From the NCBI RefSeq assembly GCF_001053185.1, contig NZ_CSTD01000003.1, forward strand, positions 91,626-155,625: DNA of 64,000 bases. Reading direction: 5' to 3'. The translations under genes and the position numbers were made by a program. The notes under the pieces are model-generated. The model ran no database searches. It saw only the letters and a list, made by a program, of their open reading frames with translations, and was not told where the DNA came from. Positions 30,210 through 39,390 of this stretch are shown in pieces. This stretch comes from Mycobacterium bohemicum DSM 44277 (GTDB lineage Bacteria; Actinomycetota; Actinomycetes; Mycobacteriales; Mycobacteriaceae). Position 1 is the first letter of the stretch. The number at the start of each line of letters is the position of its first letter.

Positions 30210-30227
30210 GCATCACCAGTCGAGACC

Positions 30228-31067
30228 GTGCGCCCAGCGATCAAAGTCGGACTGTCGACGGCCTCGGTGTACCCCCTGCGGGCCGAGGCCGCGTTCGAGT
30301 ATGCGGCCCGGCTCGGCTACGACGGCGTCGAGCTCATGGTGTGGAGCGAGTCGGTCAGCCAGGACATCGACGCCGTCCAGCGGCTGTCCCGGCGCTACCG
30401 CGTGCCGGTGCTGTCGGTGCACGCGCCCTGCCTGCTGATCTCCCAGCGGGTGTGGGGCGCCAACCCGATCGCCAAGCTGGAGCGCAGCGTGCGGGCCGCC
30501 GAGCAGCTCGGCGCGCAGACCGTCGTCGTGCATCCCCCGTTCCGCTGGCAACGCCGCTACGCCGAGGGGTTCAGCGAGCAGGTGGCGGCACTCGAGTCGT
30601 CCAGCGACGTCCTGGTGGCCGTGGAGAACATGTTCCCGTTCCGCGCGGACCGGTTCTTTCCCGGGCAGTCGCGGGAACGGATGCGCCGGCGCGGCGGCGG
30701 GCCCGGGCCGGCGATCTCGGCCTTCGCGCCGTCGTATGATCCGCTGGACGGCAACCACGCGCACTACACCCTCGACCTCTCCCACACCGCGACCGCGGGC
30801 ACCGACTCCCTGGACATGGCGCAGCGCATGGGGGAGGGCCTGGTCCACCTGCACCTGTGCGACGGCAGCGGCGCGCCCGCCGACGAGCATCTGATACCCG
30901 GCCGCGGCACGCAACCGGCCGCCGAGGTCTGCCAGATGCTGGCCGGGGGCAACTTTGCCGGGCACGTCATCCTGGAGGTGTCCACCTCCAGCGCGCGTTC
31001 GGCCGGCGAGCGCGAGGACATGCTCGCCGAGTCGCTGCAGTTCGCCCGCACCCACCTGCTGCGCTGA
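30228..31067 (+). CDS. AP-endonuclease-2/sugar isomerase TIM-barrel protein (Rv0498 family)
   Basis: 279 residues. Fold motifs include GLSTASVYPLRAEAAFEYAA, VELMVWSES, a conserved VVVHPPFRWQ strand, VAVENMFPF and LHLCDGSG. The His/Glu/Asp ligands expected for divalent metal sites are present (HPPF, VEN, LDLSH, LHLCD). Probably a sugar-phosphate isomerase/epimerase rather than a nuclease; the substrate is unknown. The GTG start lies 18 bp after Rv0497. Confidence 0.82.
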   Translation: MRPAIKVGLSTASVYPLRAEAAFEYAARLGYDGVELMVWSESVSQDIDAVQRLSRRYRVPVLSVHAPCLLISQRVWGANPIAKLERSVRAAEQLGAQTVVVHPPFRWQRRYAEGFSEQVAALESSSDVLVAVENMFPFRADRFFPGQSRERMRRRGGGPGPAISAFAPSYDPLDGNHAHYTLDLSHTATAGTDSLDMAQRMGEGLVHLHLCDGSGAPADEHLIPGRGTQPAAEVCQMLAGGNFAGHVILEVSTSSARSAGEREDMLAESLQFARTHLLR

Positions 31068-31084
31068 CAACTTCCGGGAGACAC

Positions 31085-31918
31085 GTGAACGCGTTATTCA
31101 CCTCGGCGATGGCGTTGCGGGCGCTCGGGGAGGGCCTCTTCGAGGGCGAGCTGGACCGTCACTGGACCATCGGACCCAAGGTGCACGGCGGCGCGATGAT
31201 GGCGCTGTGCGCCAACGCCGCCCGCAGCGCGCACGACGGCCATGCGGGCGGCCTGGAACCGGTCGCCGTGTCGGCCAGCTTCCTCTCGGCGCCCGACCCG
31301 GGGCCGATGCGGCTGGCGACGTCGATCCGCAAGCGGGGGCGCCGGATCAGCGTGGTCGACGTCGAGCTGACCCAGGGTGAGCGCACCGCGGTGCATGCCG
31401 TGGTCAACCTCGGCGAGCCGGAGCACTTTCCGCCCGGCGGCAACACCGCGCCCCTGCTGTCGGCCAACCCCGTCCTCGAGCTGATGGCGCCGGAACCGCC
31501 CGACGACATCGACCCGATCGGGCCCGGCCACCCGCTGGCCGGCCTGGTTCACCTGGGCGAGGGTTGCGACGTGCGACCGCTGCTGTCGACGATGCGGGTC
31601 AGCGACGACGGGCGCCCGCCGATGATCCAGATGTGGGCCCGCCCCCGCGGGGTGGCGCCGGACCCGCTGTTCGCGCTCATGTGCGGCGACCTGTCGGCGC
31701 CCGTGACCTTCGCCGTCGGCCGCACCGGCTGGGCGCCGACGGTCCAGCTCACCGCCTACCTGCGGGCCCTTCCCGCCGACGGCTGGCTGCGCATCATCGC
31801 CACCTGCATGGAGATCGGCCACGACTGGTTCGACGAGGACCACATCGTCGTCGATCAGCTCGGCCGGCTGGTGGTCCAGGCGCGCCAGCTCGCGATGGTC
31901 CCTGCCGCTCGGCAGTAG
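31085..31918 (+). CDS. Thioesterase-like hot-dog protein (Rv0499 family)
   Basis: 277 residues from GTG 31085, with GGGAG 4 nt upstream. Tandem hot-dog domains resemble TesB-type acyl-CoA thioesterases: WTIGPKVHGGAMMALCANAA at the N-terminus and a second repeat ending in DWFDEDHIVVDQLGRLVVQA. Likely hydrolyses or binds acyl-CoA; the substrate is unknown. It starts 17 bp after the TIM-barrel gene, in one operon running towards proC. Confidence 0.82.
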   Translation: MNALFTSAMALRALGEGLFEGELDRHWTIGPKVHGGAMMALCANAARSAHDGHAGGLEPVAVSASFLSAPDPGPMRLATSIRKRGRRISVVDVELTQGERTAVHAVVNLGEPEHFPPGGNTAPLLSANPVLELMAPEPPDDIDPIGPGHPLAGLVHLGEGCDVRPLLSTMRVSDDGRPPMIQMWARPRGVAPDPLFALMCGDLSAPVTFAVGRTGWAPTVQLTAYLRALPADGWLRIIATCMEIGHDWFDEDHIVVDQLGRLVVQARQLAMVPAARQ

Positions 31919-31930
31919 CCGAGGTCTGCG

Positions 31931-32815
31931 ATGCTGTCCGGCATGGCAAGAATCGCGATCATCGGTGGCGGCAGCATCGGGGAGGCATTGCTGTCGGGTC
32001 TGTTGCGCGCGGGCCGGCAGGTCAAGGACCTGGTCGTGGCCGAACGGGTGCCCGAGCGCGCCAAGTACCTCGCCGACACCTACTCGGTGCGCGTCTCCTC
32101 CGTCGCCGACGCCGTGGACAACGCGTCGTTCGTCGTCGTCGCGGTCAAGCCCGGTGACGTCGGGCCGGTGCTGGCCGAGGTCGCCCGGGTGGCCGCGACG
32201 GCCGACAGCGACAGCGCCGAGCAGGTGTTCGTCACCGTCGCGGCGGGCATCACGATCGCGTACTTCGAGTCCAAGTTGCCGGCGGGAACGCCCGTGGTGC
32301 GGGCGATGCCGAACGCGGCGGCGCTGGTGGGGGCCGGGGTCACGGCGCTGGCCAGCGGCCGGTTCGTTACCGCTCCGCAGCTGGAGGAGGTCTCGGCGCT
32401 GTTCGACTCCGTCGGCGAGGTGCTCAGCGTGCCCGAGTCCCAGATGGACGCGGTCACCGCCCTCTCGGGGTCGGGGCCGGCGTACTTCTTCCTGATGGCC
32501 GAGGCCCTGGTGGACGCGGGCGTCGCGGCGGGCCTGAGCCGCCAGGTGGCCACGTCCCTGACCGCGCAGACGATGGCCGGAGCCGCGGCCATGATGCTGG
32601 AGCGGATGGATTCCGGCGGCCCCGCGACCCCGGGGCTCGACGGGTCGTCGCCCGACGCCACGGCCACGCAGCTGAGGGCCACGGTCACCTCCCCCGGCGG
32701 CACGACCGCCGCTGCGCTGCGGGAACTCGAGCGGGGCGGGTTGCGGGTGGCCGTCGACGCCGCGGTTCAGGCCGCAAAAACCCGCTCTGAGCAGCTAAGA
32801 ATTACATCGGAATAA
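31931..32815 (+). CDS. proC: Pyrroline-5-carboxylate reductase
   Basis: 294 residues. The last step of proline synthesis: NAD(P)H reduces pyrroline-5-carboxylate. Rossmann motif IAIIGGGSIGEALLSG, the central VRAMPNAAALVGAG block, and the P5CR signature ending with TVTSPGGTTAAALRELERGG. GAGG lies 6 nt before ATG 31931; ATG 31943 is an alternative. The 140-bp region after the stop is A+T-rich without a terminator hairpin. Confidence 0.94.
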   Translation: MLSGMARIAIIGGGSIGEALLSGLLRAGRQVKDLVVAERVPERAKYLADTYSVRVSSVADAVDNASFVVVAVKPGDVGPVLAEVARVAATADSDSAEQVFVTVAAGITIAYFESKLPAGTPVVRAMPNAAALVGAGVTALASGRFVTAPQLEEVSALFDSVGEVLSVPESQMDAVTALSGSGPAYFFLMAEALVDAGVAAGLSRQVATSLTAQTMAGAAAMMLERMDSGGPATPGLDGSSPDATATQLRATVTSPGGTTAAALRELERGGLRVAVDAAVQAAKTRSEQLRITSE

Positions 32816-32955
32816 TTAAGGTTTTTTCGAGAGATTGTCCCTCACCAGTACCAGTAACCCCATTAGTCCCGCTATTCTCCTCTCTGTAAGCGCGCGTGGG
32901 TGCCGGCGGAGGGGAAGCCGCTGGCATTGCGTGTGCCCGACACGATTGGGTTGCG

Positions 32956-33210
32956 ATGACGTCTACGAACGGGCCATCGGCGCGAGATTCTGCAGGCAAG
33001 CGGGACACCGGTTCCGTCGACGCCCAGCAGGCCAGGACACAATTCCTCACCGTCGCCGAGGTGGCGGCCCTGATGCGGGTGTCCAAGATGACGGTCTACC
33101 GGCTGGTCCACAACGGAGAGTTGCCCGCCGTTCGGGTCGGGCGGTCCTTCCGCGTCCACGCCAAGGCCGTCCACGACATGCTGGAGACGTCCTACTTCGA
33201 CGCGGGCTGA
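32956..33210 (+). CDS. BldC/MerR-like small DNA-binding protein (Rv0500A)
   Basis: 84 residues. A single excisionase/MerR-type winged HTH: FLTVAEVAALMRVSKMTVYR then LVHNGELPAVRVGRSFRV. It closely resembles BldC, a developmental regulator of Streptomyces that binds DNA cooperatively. The ATG at 32956 gives the family N-terminus MTSTNGPSARD; the frame is open 60 nt upstream but carries no better start. Confidence 0.9.
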   Translation: MTSTNGPSARDSAGKRDTGSVDAQQARTQFLTVAEVAALMRVSKMTVYRLVHNGELPAVRVGRSFRVHAKAVHDMLETSYFDAG

Positions 33211-33273
33211 CCCGCTCGCTGCGCACGTCCGACGTGTGACGTGCCCGCCATCCGGCGGCCGGCCAGCACCGGT

Positions 33274-33304
33274 TTGGTGTTCGGCGGGACCGGCCGGGTA
33301 AAGT
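33274..33304 (+). promoter_or_regulatory. Likely sigma-A promoter for bS22
   Basis: TTGGTG (33274-33279) and TAAAGT (33299-33304) are separated by 19 bp in the 186-bp gap before the bS22 gene. The match to -35/-10 consensus is reasonable though the spacer is long. It would leave a ~85-nt leader. Confidence 0.35.
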
Positions 33305-33396
33305 GGCGAGGTCATTCTCAAGTCCTGGAAAGTCGCGGGAAGCGTCACGGGTCAGATAGCGGAGTCAGCCGAGTCAATGGGTTCTCAGGGTTTTAA

Positions 33397-33498
33397 ATGG
33401 GTTCAGTAATCAAGAAGCGGCGCAAGCGCATGTCGAAGAAGAAGCACCGCAAGCTGCTGCGTCGTACACGGGTGCAGCGCAGAAAACTCGGCAAGTAG
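33397..33498 (+). CDS. Small ribosomal protein bS22 (Rv0500B)
   Basis: 33 residues, [20 protein letters not shown] then [13 protein letters not shown], extremely basic. It matches the AURKAIP1/COX24 C-terminal domain family; in the M. smegmatis ribosome this peptide (bS22) sits on the small subunit close to the decoding centre. CAGGG lies upstream of the ATG. It is too short for most gene finders but its sequence is invariant in actinobacteria, which makes the call firm. Confidence 0.95.
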
Positions 33499-33549
33499 GG
33501 CCCCGCCCGCCTCACCGCACGCGCCGCACTCGGCCGTTAGGCTGTTCGG

Positions 33550-34677
33550 GTGGACTCGTCGAGCGGGGAAGGCGCCGGAACCGGCGGCGCCGGACGTGAC
33601 ACCGTGCACTACCCCAAGGTGGTGCTGGTCACCGGCGCGTGCCGGTTTCTGGGCGGTTACCTGACGGCCCGGCTCGCGCAGAACCCGTTGATCAACACGG
33701 TGATCGCGGTGGACGCGATCGCGCCCAGCAAGGACATGCTGCGGCGCATGGGCCGCGCCGAGTTCGTCCGAGCGGACATTCGAAACCCCTTCATCGCCAA
33801 GGTGATTCGCAACGGCGACGTCGACACCGTGGTGCACGCCGCGGCCGCGTCCTACGCGCCGCGCTCCGGCGGCACCGCGGCGCTGAAGGAAATCAACGTG
33901 ATGGGTGCGATGCAGCTGTTCGCCGCGTGCCAGAAGGCCCCTTCGGTGCGTCGCGTCGTGCTGAAGTCGACGTCGGAGGTGTACGGCTCCAGCCCGCACG
34001 ATCCGGTGATGTTCACCGAGGACAGCACCAGCCGCAGGCCCTTCCGGGGCGGCTTCGCCAAGGACAGCCTCGACATCGAGGGCTACGCCCGCGGACTCGG
34101 CCGGCGCCGGCCCGACATCGCCGTCACCATCCTGCGGCTGGCCAACATGATCGGGCCGGCGATGGACACCACGCTGTCGCGGTACCTGGCCGGGCCCCTG
34201 GTGCCGACCATGTTCGGCCGCGACGCCCGATTGCAGCTGCTGCACGAGCAGGACGCGCTCGGCGCGCTCGAGCGGGCGGCGATGGCGGGCAAGGCCGGCA
34301 CCTTCAACATCGGCGCCGACGGCATCATCATGCTGTCGCAGGCGATCCGGCGAGCCGGCCGGATCCCGTTGCCCGTGCCGGGTTTCGGGGTGTGGGCGCT
34401 CGACTCGCTGAGGCGGGCCAACCGCTACAACGAGATCAGTCGCGATCAGTTCGATTATTTGAGCTACGGCCGCGTCATGGACACCACACGGATGCGCTCT
34501 GAGCTCGGTTATCAGCCCAAATGGACGACCGCGGAGGCCTTCGACGACTACGTCCGCGGCCGCGGCCTGACTCCCATAGTCGGCCCCGATCGGGTACGCT
34601 CCTGGGAAGATCGCGCGATATCCCTGGCGCAGCGCTGGGGTAGCCGAAATCCAATTCCGTGGGGCGGGGTCAGGTAG
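33550..34677 (+). CDS. galE2: NAD-dependent epimerase/dehydratase-like protein GalE2
   Basis: 375 residues, matching Rv0501. The extended-SDR fold is clear, but two key features differ from active GalE enzymes. The cofactor loop reads TGACRFLGG, so the middle glycine of GxxGxxG is Arg. The region where YxxxK should occur reads GGFAKDSLDIEGYARG, without the catalytic Tyr-x3-Lys. A sugar-binding or regulatory role is therefore possible. The following acyltransferase gene starts 6 bp after its stop. Confidence 0.86.
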   Translation: MDSSSGEGAGTGGAGRDTVHYPKVVLVTGACRFLGGYLTARLAQNPLINTVIAVDAIAPSKDMLRRMGRAEFVRADIRNPFIAKVIRNGDVDTVVHAAAASYAPRSGGTAALKEINVMGAMQLFAACQKAPSVRRVVLKSTSEVYGSSPHDPVMFTEDSTSRRPFRGGFAKDSLDIEGYARGLGRRRPDIAVTILRLANMIGPAMDTTLSRYLAGPLVPTMFGRDARLQLLHEQDALGALERAAMAGKAGTFNIGADGIIMLSQAIRRAGRIPLPVPGFGVWALDSLRRANRYNEISRDQFDYLSYGRVMDTTRMRSELGYQPKWTTAEAFDDYVRGRGLTPIVGPDRVRSWEDRAISLAQRWGSRNPIPWGGVR

Positions 34678-34683
34678 TACATC

Positions 34684-35760
34684 GTGGCGGGTGAAACCAG
34701 AGCCAACGTCATTCCTCTGCACACCAATCGCGGTCGGGTAGCGGCGCGCCGCAGAGCGGATCAACGCGCGGAGTCATCCCGTCAACACCCCTCCCTGCTT
34801 TCGGATTCGCGCGAGAACGCGTCGGCCGATCAGATCGCCGCGGTCGTCCGGGAAATCGACGACCACCGCAGAGCCGCCGGTGCGGCCGGCCTGCCCGGGG
34901 GCGCCGATGCGCCGCTGAACGACCTCGCCCAGCGGGTCGCGGCCGTGGCCGGGTTCCTGCGCCGCCGGATCACCGGTGACTACGCCGTCGACGAGTTCGG
35001 CTTCGATCCGCACTTCAACAGCGCGGTCGTCCGGCCGTTGCTGAGGTTCTTCTTCCGGTCGTGGTTCCGGGTCGAGGTCAGCGGGATCGAGAACCTGCCC
35101 GCCGACGGTGCCGCGCTGCTGGTGGCCAACCACGCCGGGGTCCTGCCGTTCGACGGCCTGATGTTGTCGGTGGCGGTGCACGACGAGCACCCGGCCCACC
35201 GCGACCTGCGGCTGCTGGCCGCCGACATGGTGTTCGACCTGCCCATGGTGGGGGAGGCGGCCCGCAAGGCCGGCCACACCATGGCCTGCACGACCGACGC
35301 GCACCGCTTGCTCGCCGCCGGCGAACTGACCGCCGTCTTCCCGGAGGGCTACAAGGGGCTGGGAAAACGTTTCGAGGACCGCTACCGGTTGCAACGCTTC
35401 GGCCGCGGCGGATTCGTGACCGCGGCGCTGCGCACCAAGGCGCCCATCATCCCGTGCTCGATCGTCGGTTCGGAAGAGATTTATCCGATGCTGACCGACG
35501 TCAAGCTGCTGGCGCGGCTGTTCGGGCTGCCGTACTTCCCCATCACGCCGTTGTTCCCGCTGGCGGGCCCCGCCGGCCTGGTGCCGCTGCCGTCGAAGTG
35601 GCGCATCGCATTCGGCGAGCCGATCCATACCGACGACTACGCCGCGAGCGACGCCGACGACCCGATGGTGACCTTCGAGCTCACCGACCAGGTCCGCGAG
35701 ACGATCCAGCAGACGCTGTACCGGCTGCTGGCCGGGCGCCGCAACATCTTCTTCGGCTGA
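34684..35760 (+). CDS. PlsC-like acyltransferase (Rv0502 family)
   Basis: 358 residues. The acyltransferase blocks are VANHAGVLPFDG (a His-x6-Asp variant of the HX4D motif) and VFPEGYKGLGK (block III). The N-terminal ~110 residues are hydrophilic. It should transfer an acyl chain to a lipid or glycerol acceptor at the inner membrane. GTG start; operon with galE2. A bidirectional terminator separates it from the convergent cmaA2. Confidence 0.85.
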   Translation: MAGETRANVIPLHTNRGRVAARRRADQRAESSRQHPSLLSDSRENASADQIAAVVREIDDHRRAAGAAGLPGGADAPLNDLAQRVAAVAGFLRRRITGDYAVDEFGFDPHFNSAVVRPLLRFFFRSWFRVEVSGIENLPADGAALLVANHAGVLPFDGLMLSVAVHDEHPAHRDLRLLAADMVFDLPMVGEAARKAGHTMACTTDAHRLLAAGELTAVFPEGYKGLGKRFEDRYRLQRFGRGGFVTAALRTKAPIIPCSIVGSEEIYPMLTDVKLLARLFGLPYFPITPLFPLAGPAGLVPLPSKWRIAFGEPIHTDDYAASDADDPMVTFELTDQVRETIQQTLYRLLAGRRNIFFG

Positions 35761-35819
35761 GCCCTCCGCGTCGTTCGGGCCAACGACGCGGCGTTCGCGC
35801 CACCCAGGGCGCAAAAGGC

Positions 35820-35852
35820 AAGTGCCCCGGCGCCTTTGGCGCCGGGGCACTT
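35820..35852. terminator. Bidirectional terminator between Rv0502-like gene and cmaA2
   Basis: AAGTGCCCCGGCGCC and GGCGCCGGGGCACTT pair perfectly over 15 nt around a TTT loop. A T-rich stretch follows on the plus strand and CCTTTTGC follows on the minus strand. It lies in the 102-bp gap between the convergent genes and can serve both. Confidence 0.85.
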
Positions 35853-35862
35853 TGCGTGCAAG

Positions 35863-36771
35863 CTACTTGACGAGCGTGAACTGGCAAACGTTGGTGTAGC
35901 CGTCGCGGAACAGGTCCGAGCAACCCCGCAGGTAGTGCAGGTAGATGTCGTAGGTCTCCTGCCCCTTGAGGGCGATCGCCTCGTCCTTGTGCGCCTCGAG
36001 CGCATCCGCCCAGGCCGTCAACGTCGGAACGTAGTTCTTGCCGATGAAGTGATGGCGTTCGATCTTGAAACCGGCCTCGGTCGAGTACCTGTCGACCTGT
36101 TCCACCTGGGGCAACCTACCGCCGGGGTAGATCTCCTTCAGGATGAAGCTGATGAACCGAAGCAGGGTCATCGTCGTCTTCAGACCCATCTGCTTGCCCT
36201 CCTCGGCGCTGGGCACCACGATGCTGTGCAGCAGCATCCGGCCGTCGTCGGGCAGCAAGTTGTAGAACTTCTTGAAGAAGACGCCGTAACGCTCGTACCC
36301 GGCGTCGCCGGCTCCGTCGGCGAAGTGCTCGAACGCGCCCAGCGACACGATCCGGTCGATCGGTTCGTCGGGGAATTCCTCCCAGCCCTGGATCCGCACT
36401 TCTTTGCGGCGGGGGCTGTCCATTTTGTCGAACTCAGCCACACAATGGGCGTACTGGTTCTCGCTCAGCGTCAGACCGATGACGTTGACGTCGTACTCCT
36501 GCACGGCGTGCCGCATGGTCGAGCCCCAGCCGCTCCCGATGTCGAGCAGGGTCATGCCGGGCTCGAGGTTGAGCTTGTCCAACGCGAGCTTGCGTTTGGC
36601 GTACTGCGCCTCTTCGAGCGTCGCCGCGCCCTCTTCCCAGTAGCCGCAGCTGTAGGTCATCGACGGGTCGAGCCAGAGCTTGAAGAACTCGTTCGACTTG
36701 TCGTAGTGGGACCGGACCGCTTCCACCGGGGGCTTCAGCTGGGTGTCCCCCATTTCACCCTGTGACGTCAT
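35863..36771 (-). CDS. cmaA2: Cyclopropane mycolic acid synthase CmaA2
   Basis: 302 residues, the CmaA2 length. It adds trans-cyclopropanes to oxygenated mycolates (and some cis) with SAM. SAM motif [11 protein letters not shown], active-site signature GAFEHFADG, and the C-terminal [22 protein letters not shown] 36771 has AGGG 9 nt upstream and yields the family N-terminus [15 protein letters not shown]; further upstream the frame runs antisense through the dehydratase gene. It follows the HadA-like gene by 10 bp, so both are cotranscribed. Confidence 0.94.
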   Translation of the reverse strand: MTSQGEMGDTQLKPPVEAVRSHYDKSNEFFKLWLDPSMTYSCGYWEEGAATLEEAQYAKRKLALDKLNLEPGMTLLDIGSGWGSTMRHAVQEYDVNVIGLTLSENQYAHCVAEFDKMDSPRRKEVRIQGWEEFPDEPIDRIVSLGAFEHFADGAGDAGYERYGVFFKKFYNLLPDDGRMLLHSIVVPSAEEGKQMGLKTTMTLLRFISFILKEIYPGGRLPQVEQVDRYSTEAGFKIERHHFIGKNYVPTLTAWADALEAHKDEAIALKGQETYDIYLHYLRGCSDLFRDGYTNVCQFTLVK

Positions 36772-36781
36772 TGAAATCACC

Positions 36782-37294
36782 CTACTTTCCGGCTGATATC
36801 GATGCAATCGCGGCGACTGTTTCCTCAGTGCTCGCGTCCTGGTTGGCGGCCTCACCCAGCATCGTGACGATGCCGGTGACGACCGGGTTGCCGTCGGCGT
36901 CTGTGATCTCGCTGCGAATTTCAGCGAGGACGGTGCCGTGCGACTCAATGACCGAGTCTAGATAAGTATCGAAGTAGAGCCGGTCGTGGGCAAGGATCGG
37001 GCGGTGGAAGCGCAACTTCTGGTCGCGGTGCATCACCCGTGCGATGTTGATCGGGATGCTGAACTTGGTGAAGATCTCCAGCTGCACCCGGCGCCCGGCG
37101 ATCGCGGCGAAAGTCAGCGGCGCGACGAGTTCGGGGTAGCCGGCTTCGGCCGCGGCCGCCTCGTCGTGGTGCGCGGGATGATCGTCCTTGACCGCTTCCG
37201 CGAACTCCCGGATCTTCTCGCGTCCGACCTCGAAATAGTCCGATCCCCGGTAATTGCTGCCGATGATCCCCTGGGCCGATTCGGAAACTGTCAT
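36782..37294 (-). CDS. MaoC-like (R)-hydroxyacyl dehydratase (HadA paralogue)
   Basis: 170 residues, matching Rv0504c. Hot-dog fold of the HadA/MaoC family ([44 protein letters not shown]). HadA-type subunits stabilise the FAS-II dehydratase and may lack catalytic residues themselves. The catalytic hydratase motif DxNPxH is not present (reads KDDHPAHH), so it is probably a non-catalytic or partner subunit. GGGAG precedes the ATG. Operon with cmaA2 fits a role in mycolate elongation. Confidence 0.82.
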   Translation of the reverse strand: MTVSESAQGIIGSNYRGSDYFEVGREKIREFAEAVKDDHPAHHDEAAAAEAGYPELVAPLTFAAIAGRRVQLEIFTKFSIPINIARVMHRDQKLRFHRPILAHDRLYFDTYLDSVIESHGTVLAEIRSEITDADGNPVVTGIVTMLGEAANQDASTEETVAAIASISAGK

Positions 37295-37337
37295 GCCCTG
37301 CGCTCCCCGCTCGAATGGTTGCTAGCGGCGCAGCTTA

Positions 37338-38261
37338 TCAGCGCGATTGGCGCCGGGACGCCAGTGCCGCCAGCGCGCCGCCGGCCGCGCCGAGGGCCAG
37401 CGCCGACGGCACCCCGATCCGGGCGGCCTTGCGCGCGGTGCGGAAATCGCGGATCTCCCAGCCGCGTTCCCGCGCCAGCGCCCGCAGCCGCGCGTCCGGG
37501 TTGATGGCGACCGCGGTGCCGACCAGCGAGAGCATCGGCACGTCGTTGTAGCTGTCCGAGTAGGCGGTGCAGCGCTTGAGCTTGAGGCCCTCGCGGATGG
37601 CCAGCGACCGCACGGCGTGCGCCTTGCCGGTGCCGTGCAGGATGTCGCCGACCAGCCGGCCGGTGAACACGCCGTCGACCGACTCCGCGACCGTTCCCAG
37701 GGCGCCGGTCAGGCCGAGCCGGCGCGCGATCGTCGCGGCCAGCTCGTAGGGCGTGGCGGTGATCAGCCACACCTGCTGCCCGGCGTCGAGGTGCATCTGG
37801 GTGAGCTCGCGGGTGCCGGGCCAGATCTTGTCGGCGATGATCTCGTCGTAGATCTCCTCGCCGAGCCGCACCAGCTCCTCGACGGACCGGCCTTCGATGA
37901 AGGCGAGCGCCTTGCGCCGCCCGGCGGCGACGTCGTCGCTGTTCTCCGTGCCCAGCAGCTGAAACTTGGCCTGGGCGTAGACGAATCCGAGCACGTCGCG
38001 GTACGTGAAGTAGTGCCGGGCCGCCAGGCCGCGGCCGAAATGGACCGCCGAGGATCCCTGCACCAGCGTGTTGTCCACGTCGAAGAACGCGGCCGCGGTC
38101 AGGTCGACCGGCGGCTGCGGGCGACCGGGGGGACCCTGCTCGGCGGCCGCCTCCTTCAGGCCCTCCAGGGCGCGGGCGGCGCTGGCATCTGCGGCCAGGA
38201 ACTCCAGGTCGACGGGACCGACGTCCGCGCCGCCCGGGCCCGAGGAACCCGAGGAAGTCAC
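37338..38261 (-). CDS. serB1: HAD-IB phosphatase SerB1
   Basis: 307 residues from GTG 38261 (GAGGG 6 nt upstream). HAD motif I is [11 protein letters not shown] (nucleophile Asp61, acid Asp63). Motif II is ITATP, motif III Lys in [10 protein letters not shown], motif [11 protein letters not shown]. Annotated as phosphoserine phosphatase in relatives, but the same family includes lysophosphatidic acid phosphatases. The C-terminal hydrophobic stretch ([17 protein letters not shown]) hints at membrane association. It is shorter at the N-terminus than the M. tuberculosis protein. Confidence 0.85.
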   Translation of the reverse strand: MTSSGSSGPGGADVGPVDLEFLAADASAARALEGLKEAAAEQGPPGRPQPPVDLTAAAFFDVDNTLVQGSSAVHFGRGLAARHYFTYRDVLGFVYAQAKFQLLGTENSDDVAAGRRKALAFIEGRSVEELVRLGEEIYDEIIADKIWPGTRELTQMHLDAGQQVWLITATPYELAATIARRLGLTGALGTVAESVDGVFTGRLVGDILHGTGKAHAVRSLAIREGLKLKRCTAYSDSYNDVPMLSLVGTAVAINPDARLRALARERGWEIRDFRTARKAARIGVPSALALGAAGGALAALASRRQSR

Positions 38262-38359
38262 TGCCAACCCTCTCCGATCGCTGTGCCGCCCGGTGACCCG
38301 TGGGCGGCAGATCAACCCTATCGGGCTTGTTCCCGGCGCGTTCCCTCCCGGCGATCAGC

Positions 38360-38650
38360 TCACGACCACAGGGTCAGATTCGTGGCCATCGCGCCGGTGT
38401 AGTTGGCGTGTGCGGTTTCACCGGCGCTCTTCAACGCGGCCAGCGCCTCGCGCATCATCGCCTCGCCACGGGTCCAGCGCTGATGCGCCTCGGCGTGGGC
38501 CGCCGCGCCCGCACCCGTCCACGTCGCGTGCAGTTGCGTTGCGCGAGAGTCGATCTCGTTGATCAAGTCCTCGGCATGGCGCTGGAATTCGGCCATCCGG
38601 CGCACCGCGTCGGCCAGCGCCCGGGGATCGACCCCGAACGCCTCAGCCAT
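38360..38650 (-). CDS. WXG100-family protein (second gene of a pair)
   Basis: 96 residues, all helical, with the hairpin-turn motif WTG (ATWTGAGAAAHAEAHQRW) in the middle, as in EsxA/EsxB-type proteins. No YxxxD/E at the C-terminus; its partner carries one. It overlaps the upstream gene by 8 nt. Such pairs form heterodimers exported by type VII secretion. No ESX core gene is nearby, so it is an orphan pair. It occupies the place of mmpS2-mmpL2. Confidence 0.8.
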   Translation of the reverse strand: MAEAFGVDPRALADAVRRMAEFQRHAEDLINEIDSRATQLHATWTGAGAAAHAEAHQRWTRGEAMMREALAALKSAGETAHANYTGAMATNLTLWS

Positions 38651-38954
38651 GGCGCACCGCCCGCATCGCCCGAGCGGACCCCGCCTCGTTGGCCGCGTAG
38701 GCCGCACCGGCCTCGGCGACCAGACGCGCCAAGAGCGCCAAGCCCTGCTGGACCTGCCGGGCGCCGTGATGCCAGAGCTCCCACGCCGATGCGTACGCGC
38801 TTCCCGAGTTCCCGCGCCAGCCGGCCAGCAGCAGGCCCACCCGATCGTCGAGTTCGGCCAACCGGGCCGCCAGGTGCTCGGCCGCACCCCCGAGGGAGGC
38901 GGCAAAATCCTGCATCTCCCGTTGGTCGGCCCGCAGCGCGTCCTCGCCAGCCAT
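38643..38954 (-). CDS. WXG100-family protein (first gene of a pair)
   Basis: 103 residues. A helix-turn-helix hairpin with the motif GWRGNSGSAYASAW at the turn. The C-terminal part carries YAANE, matching the YxxxD/E type VII export signal. ATG 38954 was chosen as giving a family-like N-terminus (MAGEDALRADQREMQDF). It overlaps the next WXG100 gene by 8 nt, so the two are coupled and probably bind each other. Confidence 0.8.
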   Translation of the reverse strand: MAGEDALRADQREMQDFAASLGGAAEHLAARLAELDDRVGLLLAGWRGNSGSAYASAWELWHHGARQVQQGLALLARLVAEAGAAYAANEAGSARAMRAVRHG

Positions 38955-39013
38955 AGCGGCAACGTAAGCAATCGCGCGCGACGGCACAATTCAGCGGTGC
39001 CAGACTGGTGGCC

Positions 39014-39262
39014 ATGAGTGGGCACCGGGTGGAGTTGCTGACCCGCGACGGGTGCGCCGTCTGCGATCGCATGCGCGCCAGGCTGGCCGAGCTGGCCGGC
39101 GAGCTGGGCTTCGACCTGTCGACCACCGACGTCGACGAGGCGGGCAACGCCGCGCTGCGGGCGGAGTTCGGCGACCGGCTGCCGGTGCTCCTGCTCGACG
39201 GCCGCGAGCACAGCTACTGGGAGATCGACGAGGCCCGGCTGCGCGCCGACCTGGCCCGGTGA
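39014..39262 (+). CDS. Glutaredoxin-like protein (Rv0508 family)
   Basis: 82 residues. Thioredoxin fold of the DUF836 glutaredoxin-like type with CAVC as the redox pair (LLTRDGCAVCDRMRARL) and the cis-proline in LPVLLLDG. ATG 39014, or GTG 39008 six nt upstream. It precedes hemA by 128 bp, so a link to redox control of heme synthesis is possible but unproven. Confidence 0.86.
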   Translation: MSGHRVELLTRDGCAVCDRMRARLAELAGELGFDLSTTDVDEAGNAALRAEFGDRLPVLLLDGREHSYWEIDEARLRADLAR

Positions 39263-39390
39263 CCCGATGACGCGGCGGTCGGCCGGGTGTGACGCTCGGC
39301 AATTATTTGGTAGCCCACCTCATCAACGATTACCGTGGACAGCAGTTCAGTCACTGGAGGAAGCAAGGGAGCTGGCCAGGTGATGCTGCC

